Made by a program: the position numbers and the translations under genes. From Halobaculum gomorrense (GTDB lineage: Archaea > Halobacteriota > Halobacteria > Halobacteriales > Haloferacaceae), in the NCBI RefSeq assembly GCF_900129775.1, contig NZ_FQWV01000001.1, forward strand, positions 62,001 through 126,000: a stretch of DNA of 64,000 nucleotides. Reading direction: 5' to 3'. How positions within the stretch are numbered: the first letter of the stretch is position 1; every line of letters starts with the position of its first letter. Shown here piece after piece: positions 53,954 through 60,876 of this stretch. The notes below the pieces were generated by a model. The model was not told the DNA's origin, ran no database searches, and saw only the letters and a program-made list of their open reading frames with translations.

Positions 53954-54313
53954 ATGTCGAGCGGCACCATCGATATCGACGAGTTCGAGAACGCCGACCA
54001 CGACGACTTCGATGACCGGACCGACACCGAACGCATCGTCCTGTTCCTCGATGAGCACGACGACCGGGCGTGGAAGGCGGCGACGATCGCGGCGGAACTG
54101 GAACTGGATCCCGACGCCGTGAGCGCGATCCTCTCTCGACTCAAGGAACGCGGCCTCGTCCGACACAAGCGGCCGTACTGGGCGATCACGGACGACGCGG
54201 AGCGGCTTCGGAACGCCTACCGGCTCCACCGGCACCACGAGACTGCGGACGAACAGTACGGCGAGGAGCGTCTCGACGACCTCCAGACCGACGACATGGA
54301 GCGGGTGCAGTGA
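53954..54313 (+). CDS. MarR/winged-helix antitoxin-like protein
   Basis: 119 residues. An acidic N-terminus leads to a winged helix (about 25-85: ERIVLFLDEHDDRAWKAATIAAELELDPDAVSAILSRLKERGLVRHKRPYWAITDDAERL). The C-terminal tail (YRLHRHHETADEQYGEERLDDLQTDDME) is suited to embrace a toxin. It overlaps the PemK-type toxin by GTGA. Upstream, CCAACA occurs three times (53909, 53932, 53941) and may be its operator. It probably represses its own operon. Confidence 0.7.
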   Translation: MSSGTIDIDEFENADHDDFDDRTDTERIVLFLDEHDDRAWKAATIAAELELDPDAVSAILSRLKERGLVRHKRPYWAITDDAERLRNAYRLHRHHETADEQYGEERLDDLQTDDMERVQ

Positions 54314-54651
54314 CCGCGTTCGACGAACTGGAACGCGGCGATGTCGTCTGGGCCACCGATCCGCTCTCGGACAAGGGCCGCCCGATGCTCGTTCTCGGAG
54401 GACCAAAATTCCCCACTCACGGGATCCAGCTGATCACCGCTTTGATTACTACGAGGACCTACCACGAGGAGTCACTCACGCTTCGAGACACCGACTACGA
54501 GGGCGACCCACTTGGGAAACCGAGCCACGTCCTCCCGTGGTCGCTCGCGACGCTCAACAGCCCTGACGAGGTAGAATTTCATCTGACTTCTCTCGTCGAC
54601 GATCGAGTTGCGGACGTGGCAGCGAAATCGATCGGCTACATCTCCTCGTGA
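54310..54651 (+). CDS. PemK/MazF-family toxin-like endoribonuclease
   Basis: 113 residues from a GTG overlapping the HTH gene by GTGA. The SH3-like MazF/PemK barrel shows RGDVVWATDPLSDKGRPMLVLGG and IQLITALITT, matching the family core. MazF toxins cut mRNA at specific short sequences. Pairing with an HTH protein rather than a typical MazE-type AbrB antitoxin is noteworthy. Base composition is less GC-rich than neighbours. The 3' neighbour is a region of nested inverted repeats. Confidence 0.75.
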   Translation: MTAFDELERGDVVWATDPLSDKGRPMLVLGGPKFPTHGIQLITALITTRTYHEESLTLRDTDYEGDPLGKPSHVLPWSLATLNSPDEVEFHLTSLVDDRVADVAAKSIGYISS

Positions 54652-54683
54652 CCGATCCGGAAGACGAACCTACGTTCAATACA

Positions 54684-54839
54684 GGTCGTTCACCCACCGC
54701 GAGCGAGCGCAGCGAGCGAGCGGGCCAAGGAACCCTCGAAGCGCGGCTTCGCCGCGCTGAGTGGGTGACACAGTGCTTTTGATCCACATTTTGCAAGCGA
54801 GGAGCCGGAGGCTCCGAGCGCAGCAAAAGGTGGGTGGGC
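54684..54839. repeat. Nested inverted-repeat element between the toxin gene and the FAH gene
   Basis: Two large hairpins follow each other. The first has outer arms TCACCCAC (54690-54697) / GTGGGTGA (54761-54768), with an inner perfect hairpin GCGCGGC-TTC-GCCGCGC (54741-54757) and a run of GAGCGAGCGC-like repeats (54699-54721). The second has outer arms CCACATTTTGC (54784-54794) / GCAAAAGGTGG (54823-54833, one mismatch), with inner GGAGCC-GGA-GGCTCC (54801-54815). The element is gene-free. It may be a bidirectional terminator, a MITE or the scar of an insertion element; no transposase or target duplication was found. Confidence 0.5.
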
Positions 54840-54911
54840 AGCACCTTCCCATCGCCTGTTTCACCGACGAGAGGTCGAACGAACCAGGACGGAACGGACT
54901 GCGGTCCCCGC

Positions 54912-55799
54912 TTACCGATACTCGCAGTCGTTCGTCAACTCACCCAGTCCCTCGACGCCGATAGTGACGGTGTCGCCCTCAGCCAGCAACACCGGCGGCT
55001 CGCGGTAGACGCCGACGCCCGGCGGCGTCCCGGTGAAGATGAGGTCGCCCGGCTTCAGCGTGAACGCCTGGCTGCAGAAGGAGACCAACTCGTCGACGCC
55101 GAAGATGAGTTGGTCGGTCGAGGAGTCCTGCAGGCGCTCGCCGTTGACCTCGGCGTAGATCGCGAGGTCGTGCGGGTCGTCGACCTCGTCGGCCGTGACC
55201 AGCTCCGGTCCGGTCGGGGCGAACCCGTCGAGGCTCTTCCCGCGGACCCACTGGCCGTCGCCGTGCTGGAGGTCGCGGGCGGACACGTCGTTGCCGACGA
55301 GGTAGCCGGCGACGTGGTCCATCGCCTCGTCCTCGCTTACTCGGCGGGCCTCCTCGCCGATCACGACGACGAGCTCGGCCTCGTAGTCGACCTTCTCGGT
55401 GAGGTCGGGGTCCCAGCCGATCGCGTCGTCGGGCCCGGCGACGGTCGTCGGGAACTTCGAGAACAACACCGGCGTCTCGGGGAGGTCGTAGCCCCCCTCC
55501 TCGGCGTGGTCGCGGTAGTTCAGCCCGACGCAGACCACCTTCTCGGGGTCGCTCACGGGCGCGTGCCTGTCCACCTCGCTCGCGTCGTACAGGCCGGTTC
55601 CGGTCTCCTCGGCGTACTCGACGGCCAGTTCCGCCTTTCGTCGCCACTCCCAGTCAGCGAGGAGGTCGACGGTCGCGCCGGGGATGTCGACGCCCGCGGC
55701 CGCGCCGGCTTCGGGGAGGCGAACGATCGTGTCGTCGTCGCGGACGGCGCCGGTCCACGCGGCGTCGTCCTCGGGTGTGCTATATTGTCCGAATCGCAT
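54912..55799 (-). CDS. Fumarylacetoacetate-hydrolase-family protein
   Basis: 295 residues from the ATG at 55799. The metal site appears as YEAELVVVIGE (E..E), with GNDVSARDLQ and KSLDGFAPTGPELVT and a typical C-terminal FTGTPPGVG. FAH-family enzymes hydrolyse, isomerise or decarboxylate acylpyruvates and hydroxymuconates in aromatic or amino-acid degradation. It follows the AtzA/TrzA-like amidohydrolase gene by 72 nt, so both are probably in the TetR-controlled transcript. It ends beside the inverted-repeat element. Confidence 0.9.
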   Translation of the reverse strand: MRFGQYSTPEDDAAWTGAVRDDDTIVRLPEAGAAAGVDIPGATVDLLADWEWRRKAELAVEYAEETGTGLYDASEVDRHAPVSDPEKVVCVGLNYRDHAEEGGYDLPETPVLFSKFPTTVAGPDDAIGWDPDLTEKVDYEAELVVVIGEEARRVSEDEAMDHVAGYLVGNDVSARDLQHGDGQWVRGKSLDGFAPTGPELVTADEVDDPHDLAIYAEVNGERLQDSSTDQLIFGVDELVSFCSQAFTLKPGDLIFTGTPPGVGVYREPPVLLAEGDTVTIGVEGLGELTNDCEYR

Positions 55800-55871
55800 C
55801 TGTGTATCGTGAATGGGTGTCGTGCCGTGGTGTGTTTGCCGTGCCGTGCTTCGGCGTCGCCGCACCGTCCC

Positions 55872-57227
55872 TCAGAGGTCGATCCCGGCCTCGTCGATGA
55901 GCCGGTGTCCGGACTCGACGAACCGGTCGAATTCGGCGTCGACGAGGTCGTTCGTCAGTTCGCCGTTCCGCTTGACGGGCTCGCCGTCGACGAGCACGGT
56001 GTCGATGTGGGAGGGATCCGACTGGAAGACGATCGTCTGCACAGCCGAGTGCGACGGCGCAGTCATGAAGTCGCTCGCGTCGAGCACCACCACGTCAGCG
56101 CGCTTGCCGGGGGTGAGCGTGCCGATCTCGTCGTCCAGCTCAAGGGCGCGGGCGCCCTCGATCGTCGCCATCTCCAGCGTGTCGCGAGCGGTGATGCCCA
56201 GTTCGGTCACTTCCTCGCCGGCCTCGATGATCTCCTGGTTGCGGAACATCCGCTGAACCTGCATCCCGACCCGCATCTGGCTGCTCATGTCGCCGCTGAC
56301 GTTCGAGCAGACGTCGACGCCCCACGTCGGGCGGCCGCCGGCCTCGAGCACCTTCCCGGTGACTGGAATGCCGTGACCCATCTGCATCTCGACCTCCGGC
56401 GTCGAGGAGAAGGAGACGCCCTGCTCGACGGCGTGATCGATGTCTTCCTGTGAGAAGTGGTTCCCGTGGGCGACGTTCACGTCGGGACCGAGCATGTCCT
56501 CGTAGGCGCCGAAGCCCTGGTACTCGGGGTTGTACTCCGAAGAGGTCCACTGCGCGGCGCCCATGTGGATGGTCGAGAGCGCGTCCAGCTCCCGCGCCAG
56601 CTCCAGGTCGGCGACGGCGGTCTCGTCGGTGCAGAAGTCGGGGCCGCGGAGCCCGATTGCCAGGCTGAGGAGGTCGTCGTCGTCGATCTTCTCGCCGTAC
56701 AGTTCGCGGATGTTCTCCTCGGGAAGCCCCACGTCGCTGTCGTACCACCACGTCGCCGCGTCGTCGCCCGGCGGGCCGTAAGTGTACACCGCGCGCAGTC
56801 CGGCGTCCTGCAGCGCGTCGACGGCGCGCTCGCCGTGTTCGAGCGTGTTGGGGTACGACCAGTCGAGGGCGGTGGTCGTCCCCGTGGCGAGCTTCTCGAA
56901 GGCGCCGAACAGGCCGCCGAGGTACATGTCCTCGGGTCGGTAGAGCCCGGTGATGTTGCCGAGCATGTGCTCGAAGTACTCACCCATGAGCGACCAGTCG
57001 CCGGCGATGCCCCTGACCTGCGTCTGTGCGAGGTGAATGTGCGAGTCGACGAGTCCGGGGAAGACAATCTTCCCCGACGCGTCGATCTCCTCGGCGTTCG
57101 CGTCCGAGAGGTCCTCGCCGACCTCGACGATCTTGCTGTCCTCGATCAGCACGTCGCCGCCGTCGATCTCCCCGATATCGGGATCCAGCGTGACGACCGT
57201 CCCATTCTTAATGATCGTTTGTCCCAT
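55872..57227 (-). CDS. AtzA/TrzA-like amidohydrolase (deaminase superfamily)
   Basis: 451 residues from the ATG at 57227 (an ATG at 57242 in the same frame is equally possible). Composite domain (ends of the chain) plus TIM barrel: metal His pair VDSHIHLAQT, then STIHMGAAQ and VAHGNHFS, and the TWGVDVCSN Asp. This is the group with S-adenosylhomocysteine deaminase, guanine deaminase and triazine hydrolases; haloarchaeal substrates are unknown. The operator copy at 57263-57278 overlaps its likely TATA, so repression by the divergent TetR gene is strongly implied. Confidence 0.87.
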   Translation of the reverse strand: MGQTIIKNGTVVTLDPDIGEIDGGDVLIEDSKIVEVGEDLSDANAEEIDASGKIVFPGLVDSHIHLAQTQVRGIAGDWSLMGEYFEHMLGNITGLYRPEDMYLGGLFGAFEKLATGTTTALDWSYPNTLEHGERAVDALQDAGLRAVYTYGPPGDDAATWWYDSDVGLPEENIRELYGEKIDDDDLLSLAIGLRGPDFCTDETAVADLELARELDALSTIHMGAAQWTSSEYNPEYQGFGAYEDMLGPDVNVAHGNHFSQEDIDHAVEQGVSFSSTPEVEMQMGHGIPVTGKVLEAGGRPTWGVDVCSNVSGDMSSQMRVGMQVQRMFRNQEIIEAGEEVTELGITARDTLEMATIEGARALELDDEIGTLTPGKRADVVVLDASDFMTAPSHSAVQTIVFQSDPSHIDTVLVDGEPVKRNGELTNDLVDAEFDRFVESGHRLIDEAGIDL

Positions 57228-57262
57228 GTGCATCGGCAACATGGGTGTGTGGGTATGAAAGT

Positions 57263-57278
57263 ATTACCATTTGGTAAA
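57263..57278. promoter_or_regulatory. TetR-type operator copy 2 (between amidohydrolase and tetR)
   Basis: ATTACC-ATTT-GGTAAA, one base off the TTTACC-N4-GGTAAA consensus. It lies between the divergent amidohydrolase and TetR genes, covering the minus-strand promoter about 21-36 nt upstream of a possible ATG at 57242. The TetR gene has its own TATA (GCTATATG, about 57306-57313) some 30 nt to the right. The site would let the regulator control its neighbour and perhaps itself. Confidence 0.65.
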
Positions 57279-57336
57279 CAAAAGCGTCGGCGGTCGAGAC
57301 AAAGTGCTATATGTGGCTCGGCGCAATCTCCCGGCA

Positions 57337-57981
57337 ATGAGCAAGTCGGAGGAGGGGTCCGTCCCGGCGGACACCCGCGAGGACATCATGGAGGCGACGT
57401 TTCGCGCGCTCAGCGAGCACGGCTACTCCGACCTCCGCATGCGCGACATCGGCGAGGAGATGGAGATGACGCGCCAGGTGATCCACTACCACTACGACGG
57501 GAAGCAGGACCTCATGTCGAGTTTCCTCGAGTACATCATCGACCAGTACGAGGGCAGCGTCGAGGTCGACGGCGACGCCCCGCCGCGGAAGGAGTTGGAG
57601 GTCCGCGTCCACCAGTGCCTGTTCGGCCCCGGGTTCGAGGAGTTCTCCCACTGGGACCGCATGAAAGTATACCACGAGCTGTTCACCCACGCCCAGAACG
57701 ACGCCGAGCACCGCGCCATCTTCAACGAGCACTACGACCGCATCCGCGGCAGCATCACCGAGGTGATCGAGGACGGCATCGATCGGGGCGTCTTCCGCGA
57801 CACCGACCCCGAGCGGGCGGGGCAACTGATCACCGACATCATTCACGCCGCCCGCGGCCGGAAGCTCTCGCTGGGCCACGACGACGCCCCCGATCAGGCG
57901 TGGCGTTCCATCGACGAGTTCGTCGTCGATTCGCTGCTCGCCGACGGCGTCGAGCCCGGCGCCGACGGGTCCGACGCCTGA
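57337..57981 (+). CDS. TetR/AcrR-family regulator
   Basis: 214 residues from the ATG at 57337, 25-30 nt after a CTATATG box. The N-terminal TetR helix-turn-helix (residues about 11-57) reads ADTREDIMEATFRALSEHGYSDLRMRDIG, then EMTRQVIHYHYDGKQDLMSSF. The all-helical C-terminal domain is of the size for ligand binding and dimerisation. Inferred operator: the TTTACC-N4-GGTAAA palindrome present in three promoters of this island, including the divergent one. The inducer is unknown, possibly an acyl-CoA given the CaiB/thiolase genes nearby. Confidence 0.88.
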   Translation: MSKSEEGSVPADTREDIMEATFRALSEHGYSDLRMRDIGEEMEMTRQVIHYHYDGKQDLMSSFLEYIIDQYEGSVEVDGDAPPRKELEVRVHQCLFGPGFEEFSHWDRMKVYHELFTHAQNDAEHRAIFNEHYDRIRGSITEVIEDGIDRGVFRDTDPERAGQLITDIIHAARGRKLSLGHDDAPDQAWRSIDEFVVDSLLADGVEPGADGSDA

Positions 57982-58025
57982 CCGGCTCCCGACGGCGCGA
58001 CCCTCCGCACTCCGCACGCTCGCGC

Positions 58026-59039
58026 TCATCTCTCGTCCTCGTTTTCCCCGTGCTCGACCACGCGCAGCCGCGGCTGTCGCTCCTCGTCGCCGTTGCGGAG
58101 CCTGAACGCCCCCGCGAACGCGACCCGGTCGCCGACGGCCGCCTCGCCGTCGACCTGCGCGATCAGGCCGACGCCGTCGAAGTCGGCCAGCGCGAGCGAG
58201 TTCGGCGAGCGCACGTCGCCGGGGGCGACGCCAGCGGCGTCGAACAGGCGCTCGCCGGCGACGCGAACGCTGTCGATAGCCAGCGGGTCCGGTCGCTCGG
58301 CGACCGGGTGGGTTCCGGTCGCGCTCGCGTGGGCCGCCACTCGGACTGCGTGATCGGTGTCGGCAACGGAATCGGTGCGCGTCACGACGATCGCCGCCGC
58401 GCCGTCGCTCATCGGGCAGCAGTCGTACAGCCTGAGCGGCTCGGCGACGACCGGCGAGTCGAGCGCCTCGTCGACGCTCACCTCACGGCGGAACTGCGCG
58501 ACCTCGTTGGCGACGGCGTTGCGGTGGTTCTTCGCGGCGACGGCCGCCAGCGCCTCCCGCGGGGCGTCGTACCTGTCGAGGTACGCGCCGGCCGCGAGCC
58601 CGGCGAACGACGGGAGCGTGAGTCCCTGCGCGTACTCGCGGGAGTGTGTGAGTCGACTGATGGCGTCGGTCACCGCCGAGGTGTCGGCGGCGGACATCCG
58701 ATCGGCGCCGACGACGAGCGCGACCTCGGAGGCGCCGCTCGCGACCGCCTCGATGCCGCGGTGGACCGCCGTCGCCCCGGTCGCGCTCGTGTTCTCGACG
58801 CGGTCGGCGGCGACGCCCTCGATCCTGAGCGCCCCCGCGAGCGCGTTCGCGAGCCCCGACTGCTGGCCGAGCGCCTCTGCCAGCGCGGTGCCCGCGTGTA
58901 GCGAGGTTACGTCCGCGCGGTCGAGGCCGGCGTCGTCGAGGCACCGCCAACAGGCCGTCGCCGCCAGGTCGACGAGCGGGCGGTCGTCGGCCGAGGTGAA
59001 ACGGGTCATGCCGACGCCGGGGAGCGCGACCTCCGTCAT
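58026..59039 (-). pseudogene. Thiolase, truncated and apparently fused to a DUF35/OB-fold tail
   Basis: 337 residues from the ATG at 59039 (TGATG overlap with the upstream remnant). Residues 1 to about 275 are a thiolase of the SCP2-like type (VENTSATGATAVHRGIEAV..., LYDCCPMSDGAAAIVV). The site usually holding the nucleophile Cys is Ser85. The last 58 residues (LALADFDGVGLIAQVDGEAAVGDRVAF, then PRLRVV) look like the C-terminal OB fold of DUF35 partners, and the GHPxGATG catalytic end is gone. I infer that a deletion joined the two neighbouring genes in frame. A folded non-catalytic product is possible. Confidence 0.65.
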
Positions 59040-59340
59040 CACTCCTCGGCGTCGTCCGCGTCGCCGAAGACCCCCGCGGCCGCCAGCTCGTCGAGTTCCG
59101 CCTCCGAGTAGCCCAACTCCGCGAACACCTCGCGGTTGTGCTCGCCCAACAGCGGCGGCGCCCGGTCGGACCCGCTCTCGCCGTTCGCGAACTTGAGCGG
59201 GTGCTCGATCACCGGAATATCGCCCAGATCGGGGTGTTCGATCATAGATCGAGGACCTTCACGCCCCCCAGCATCTTCCCCTGCGTCGGTGGTGCGTCGG
59301 TGTCGGTGTCTGTGTCGGTGTCAGTGTCTGTGTCGGACAT
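59039..59340 (-). pseudogene. CaiB/BaiF CoA-transferase reduced to its two ends
   Basis: From the ATG at 59340 there are 32 codons: an Asp-Thr repeat, then GKMLGGVKVLDL, the CaiB opening; the frame then stops at 59242. Overlapping it, the C-terminal 68 residues (MIEHPDLGDIPVIEHPLKFANGESG...APPLLGEHNREVFAELGYSEAELDELAAAG) read on in another frame from 59245 to 59039. Intact CaiB proteins have about 390 residues, so some 300 in the middle are deleted, with loss of frame. A perfect TetR-type operator lies upstream, so the operon promoter has outlived the enzyme. Confidence 0.8.
59291..59336 (-). repeat. Six-base (GACACN)n repeat coding Asp-Thr
   Basis: At the start of the CaiB remnant the coding strand runs GACACA/GACACT/GACACC, giving about six Asp-Thr dipeptides. 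Such acidic, low-complexity N-terminal repeats vary in number by slippage and are common in haloarchaeal proteins; nothing more is implied. Confidence 0.5.
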
Positions 59341-59694
59341 TGTGGTGTTCCGTGCCGCGAGGCGTCCCGCGGCGGCTTCGTCGTCTCTCGTTTGGTTTAC
59401 CGCTCGGTAAATCTTTCGGCGGCGCCGACCGGTTCCCCGCCATGCTCACCGTTCTCACGCGCACTGTTTCACGTGCCACGCGACCCCAAACACCGCGATG
59501 GGACCGGATCGGCGTGCGGGCGGAGCGAAGAGGCCCGATCGCACATCCGCCACCGCGGATCAGGAACCGCGCTGTGGTTGACCTCGGTTCCGGGAGACGT
59601 GCTGAACGAGCGGGGGGTACAGACGGATCGGGCGGGTGGCAGGAGCGGCTGAGGAACGGGTGAGCGGAGTCGGCCGGCGGGCGCCCCGGCGACG
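59341..59694. other. 354-nt region with operator copy 3 and no gene
   Basis: Both strands were read. The left part holds the operator for the CaiB/thiolase operon, then GC-rich sequence follows with no open frame of plausible codon pattern, up to the end of the DUF2249 gene at 59695. It contains a short CACGTG-type palindrome but no tRNA-like or repeat structure. Confidence 0.5.
59396..59411. promoter_or_regulatory. TetR-type operator copy 3, perfect palindrome (upstream of CaiB remnant)
   Basis: TTTACC-GCTC-GGTAAA, a perfect 6+6 inverted repeat and the best match in the window to the consensus. It lies 55-71 nt upstream of the CaiB-remnant ATG on the minus strand. No separate AT-rich TATA stands out, so the ATTTACC part may double as the core promoter. 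Confidence 0.65.
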
Positions 59695-59928
59695 CTACTC
59701 CTTCGGCAGTTCGACGACGAACTCGCCGGGGCCGCGCTGTTCGACCTCGTAGCCGCCGGCGTCGAAGTCGTCGACTTCCGCCTGGAACTCGTAGAACAGC
59801 GGTTGCGGGTCGTGGTCGTTGATCAGCTCCAGCGACTCGCCGGCGTCGAGGTCGGCGAACGCGTCGTGGATGGTCGGGTGGCGCTTCGCGGGCGGGACGT
59901 CGCGAACGTCGAGTGTCTCTGCTGGCAT
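59695..59928 (-). CDS. DUF2249 protein (first of a tandem pair)
   Basis: 77 residues from the ATG at 59928, a TusA/SirA-like fold: ETLDVRDVPPAKRHPTIHDAFADLDAGESLELINDHDPQPLFYEF, with the DHDPxPLxYE motif typical of DUF2249. These small proteins often accompany nitrite/NO or [4Fe-4S]-linked metabolism and hemerythrins, but the function is not settled. It is downstream of the second copy (59997), about 70 nt apart, same strand, probably co-transcribed. Confidence 0.85.
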   Translation of the reverse strand: MPAETLDVRDVPPAKRHPTIHDAFADLDAGESLELINDHDPQPLFYEFQAEVDDFDAGGYEVEQRGPGEFVVELPKE

Positions 59929-59996
59929 GCACCCCGTCATGGAGGTCGCAGGCGGGGTAGCCTTCTCCCCGAACACGTTCGTCTGTCCCGCGCCTC

Positions 59997-60263
59997 TCAC
60001 CCGTATTCGATGGCGACGCGCCACTCATCGTCGCCCACCCGCGTGGTCCGATACGCGAACCCCCGTCGCTCGAGTTCCCCGTACAGCGGCTCCGGCTCGA
60101 AGCTGTTCACGATCACCAGCGTCTCTTCGGGGCCGAGTTCGGCCAGCGCGGTGGTGATGTGGTCGAACGGGGGGTCGTCGACTTCGCGAACATCAAGCAG
60201 GCTGGCGTCGTCGCTGTCGATGTCGATACCGGTGTCGGCGTCGTCGGCGTTGACGCGTGCCAT
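59997..60263 (-). CDS. DUF2249 protein (second copy)
   Basis: 88 residues. The same fold as the neighbour, with an extra acidic N-terminus; LDVREVDDPPFDHITTALAELGPEETLVIVNSFEPEPLYGELERRGF replaces the DHDPQPLFYE motif by SFEPEPLYGE. The tandem copies are only moderately similar, so they probably arose by an old duplication. No TATA stands out. Confidence 0.82.
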   Translation of the reverse strand: MARVNADDADTGIDIDSDDASLLDVREVDDPPFDHITTALAELGPEETLVIVNSFEPEPLYGELERRGFAYRTTRVGDDEWRVAIEYG

Positions 60264-60351
60264 ACTCGACCCTTCGCCGCGCGGCAGGTTGGTGGTTCGG
60301 CCGATGATGTTCGCTCGCCTCGCTGTCCACGTCGTCGCGTCGCCGGCCGCT

Positions 60352-60876
60352 TCACTTGATCGGTAGTACGACGGTCAACGCGGCGGTCCCGTCCGGTTCG
60401 GTCACTCGAATATCCACTCCGACCGCGAGCGGGGTGGTCTCGCCGGCGCGCTCCTGCACGACGACGCCGTCGATCGCCTCGCAGGCGCCGAACGCGCGGT
60501 TCGGACCCCGCGGGCAGTTCGTGGTCGCCCACCGCTCGGCGACGGTCGCGTTTCGCGCCACGTCGACGGCCACCGTCTCCGTGAGCCATGCGGACTCGAT
60601 CTCGCGAACGTCACTCGCGATCGCGGCGTCGAACTCGTCGACGGCCCGCTCGCGCTCACCCCACGGATGGCGGCCGACGGCGGTCGAGGCGTTCGTCGCC
60701 GCCCGATCGAGGGCGCGAAGCGCGTCTTCGGCCGGCCGGTCGTGCTCGGCCGTCGCGGCGACGTCAGGATGCGCGCTCAGGGTGAGGTACGCCAGCGCCA
60801 TCGGCACCAGTGCGGCGGCGGCGACGGCGGCCGCGAGCAGTATCAATTGCCCGCGATCACGGTCCTCGCAGCTCAT
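60352..60876 (-). CDS. Pilin-like secreted protein (DUF7261-like)
   Basis: 174 residues from the ATG at 60876, overlapping the upstream stop as ATGA. The N-terminus DRGQLILLAAAVAAAALVPMALAYLTL looks like a class III/type IV pilin-like hydrophobic helix after a short basic/acidic leader. The rest is an exterior domain with a CPRG...GACEA pair of cysteines that may form a disulfide. It is the last gene of the pilus-like chain. Confidence 0.72.
   Translation of the reverse strand: MSCEDRDRGQLILLAAAVAAAALVPMALAYLTLSAHPDVAATAEHDRPAEDALRALDRAATNASTAVGRHPWGERERAVDEFDAAIASDVREIESAWLTETVAVDVARNATVAERWATTNCPRGPNRAFGACEAIDGVVVQERAGETTPLAVGVDIRVTEPDGTAALTVVLPIK

Noticed and set aside
52744-54189. 481-codon minus-strand frame across the TatD-type gene
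   Set aside because: Antisense to a well-recognised metal hydrolase; no motif in the translation.
54652-54911. Transposase or tRNA gene in the repeat-rich gap
   Set aside because: No T-loop GTTCRANNC motif or acceptor pairing and no transposase words; only nested inverted repeats are present.
59321-60028. Long minus-strand frame through the gene-free region and the first DUF2249 gene
   Set aside because: Codon use is random-like, and the DUF2249 gene in another frame is certain.
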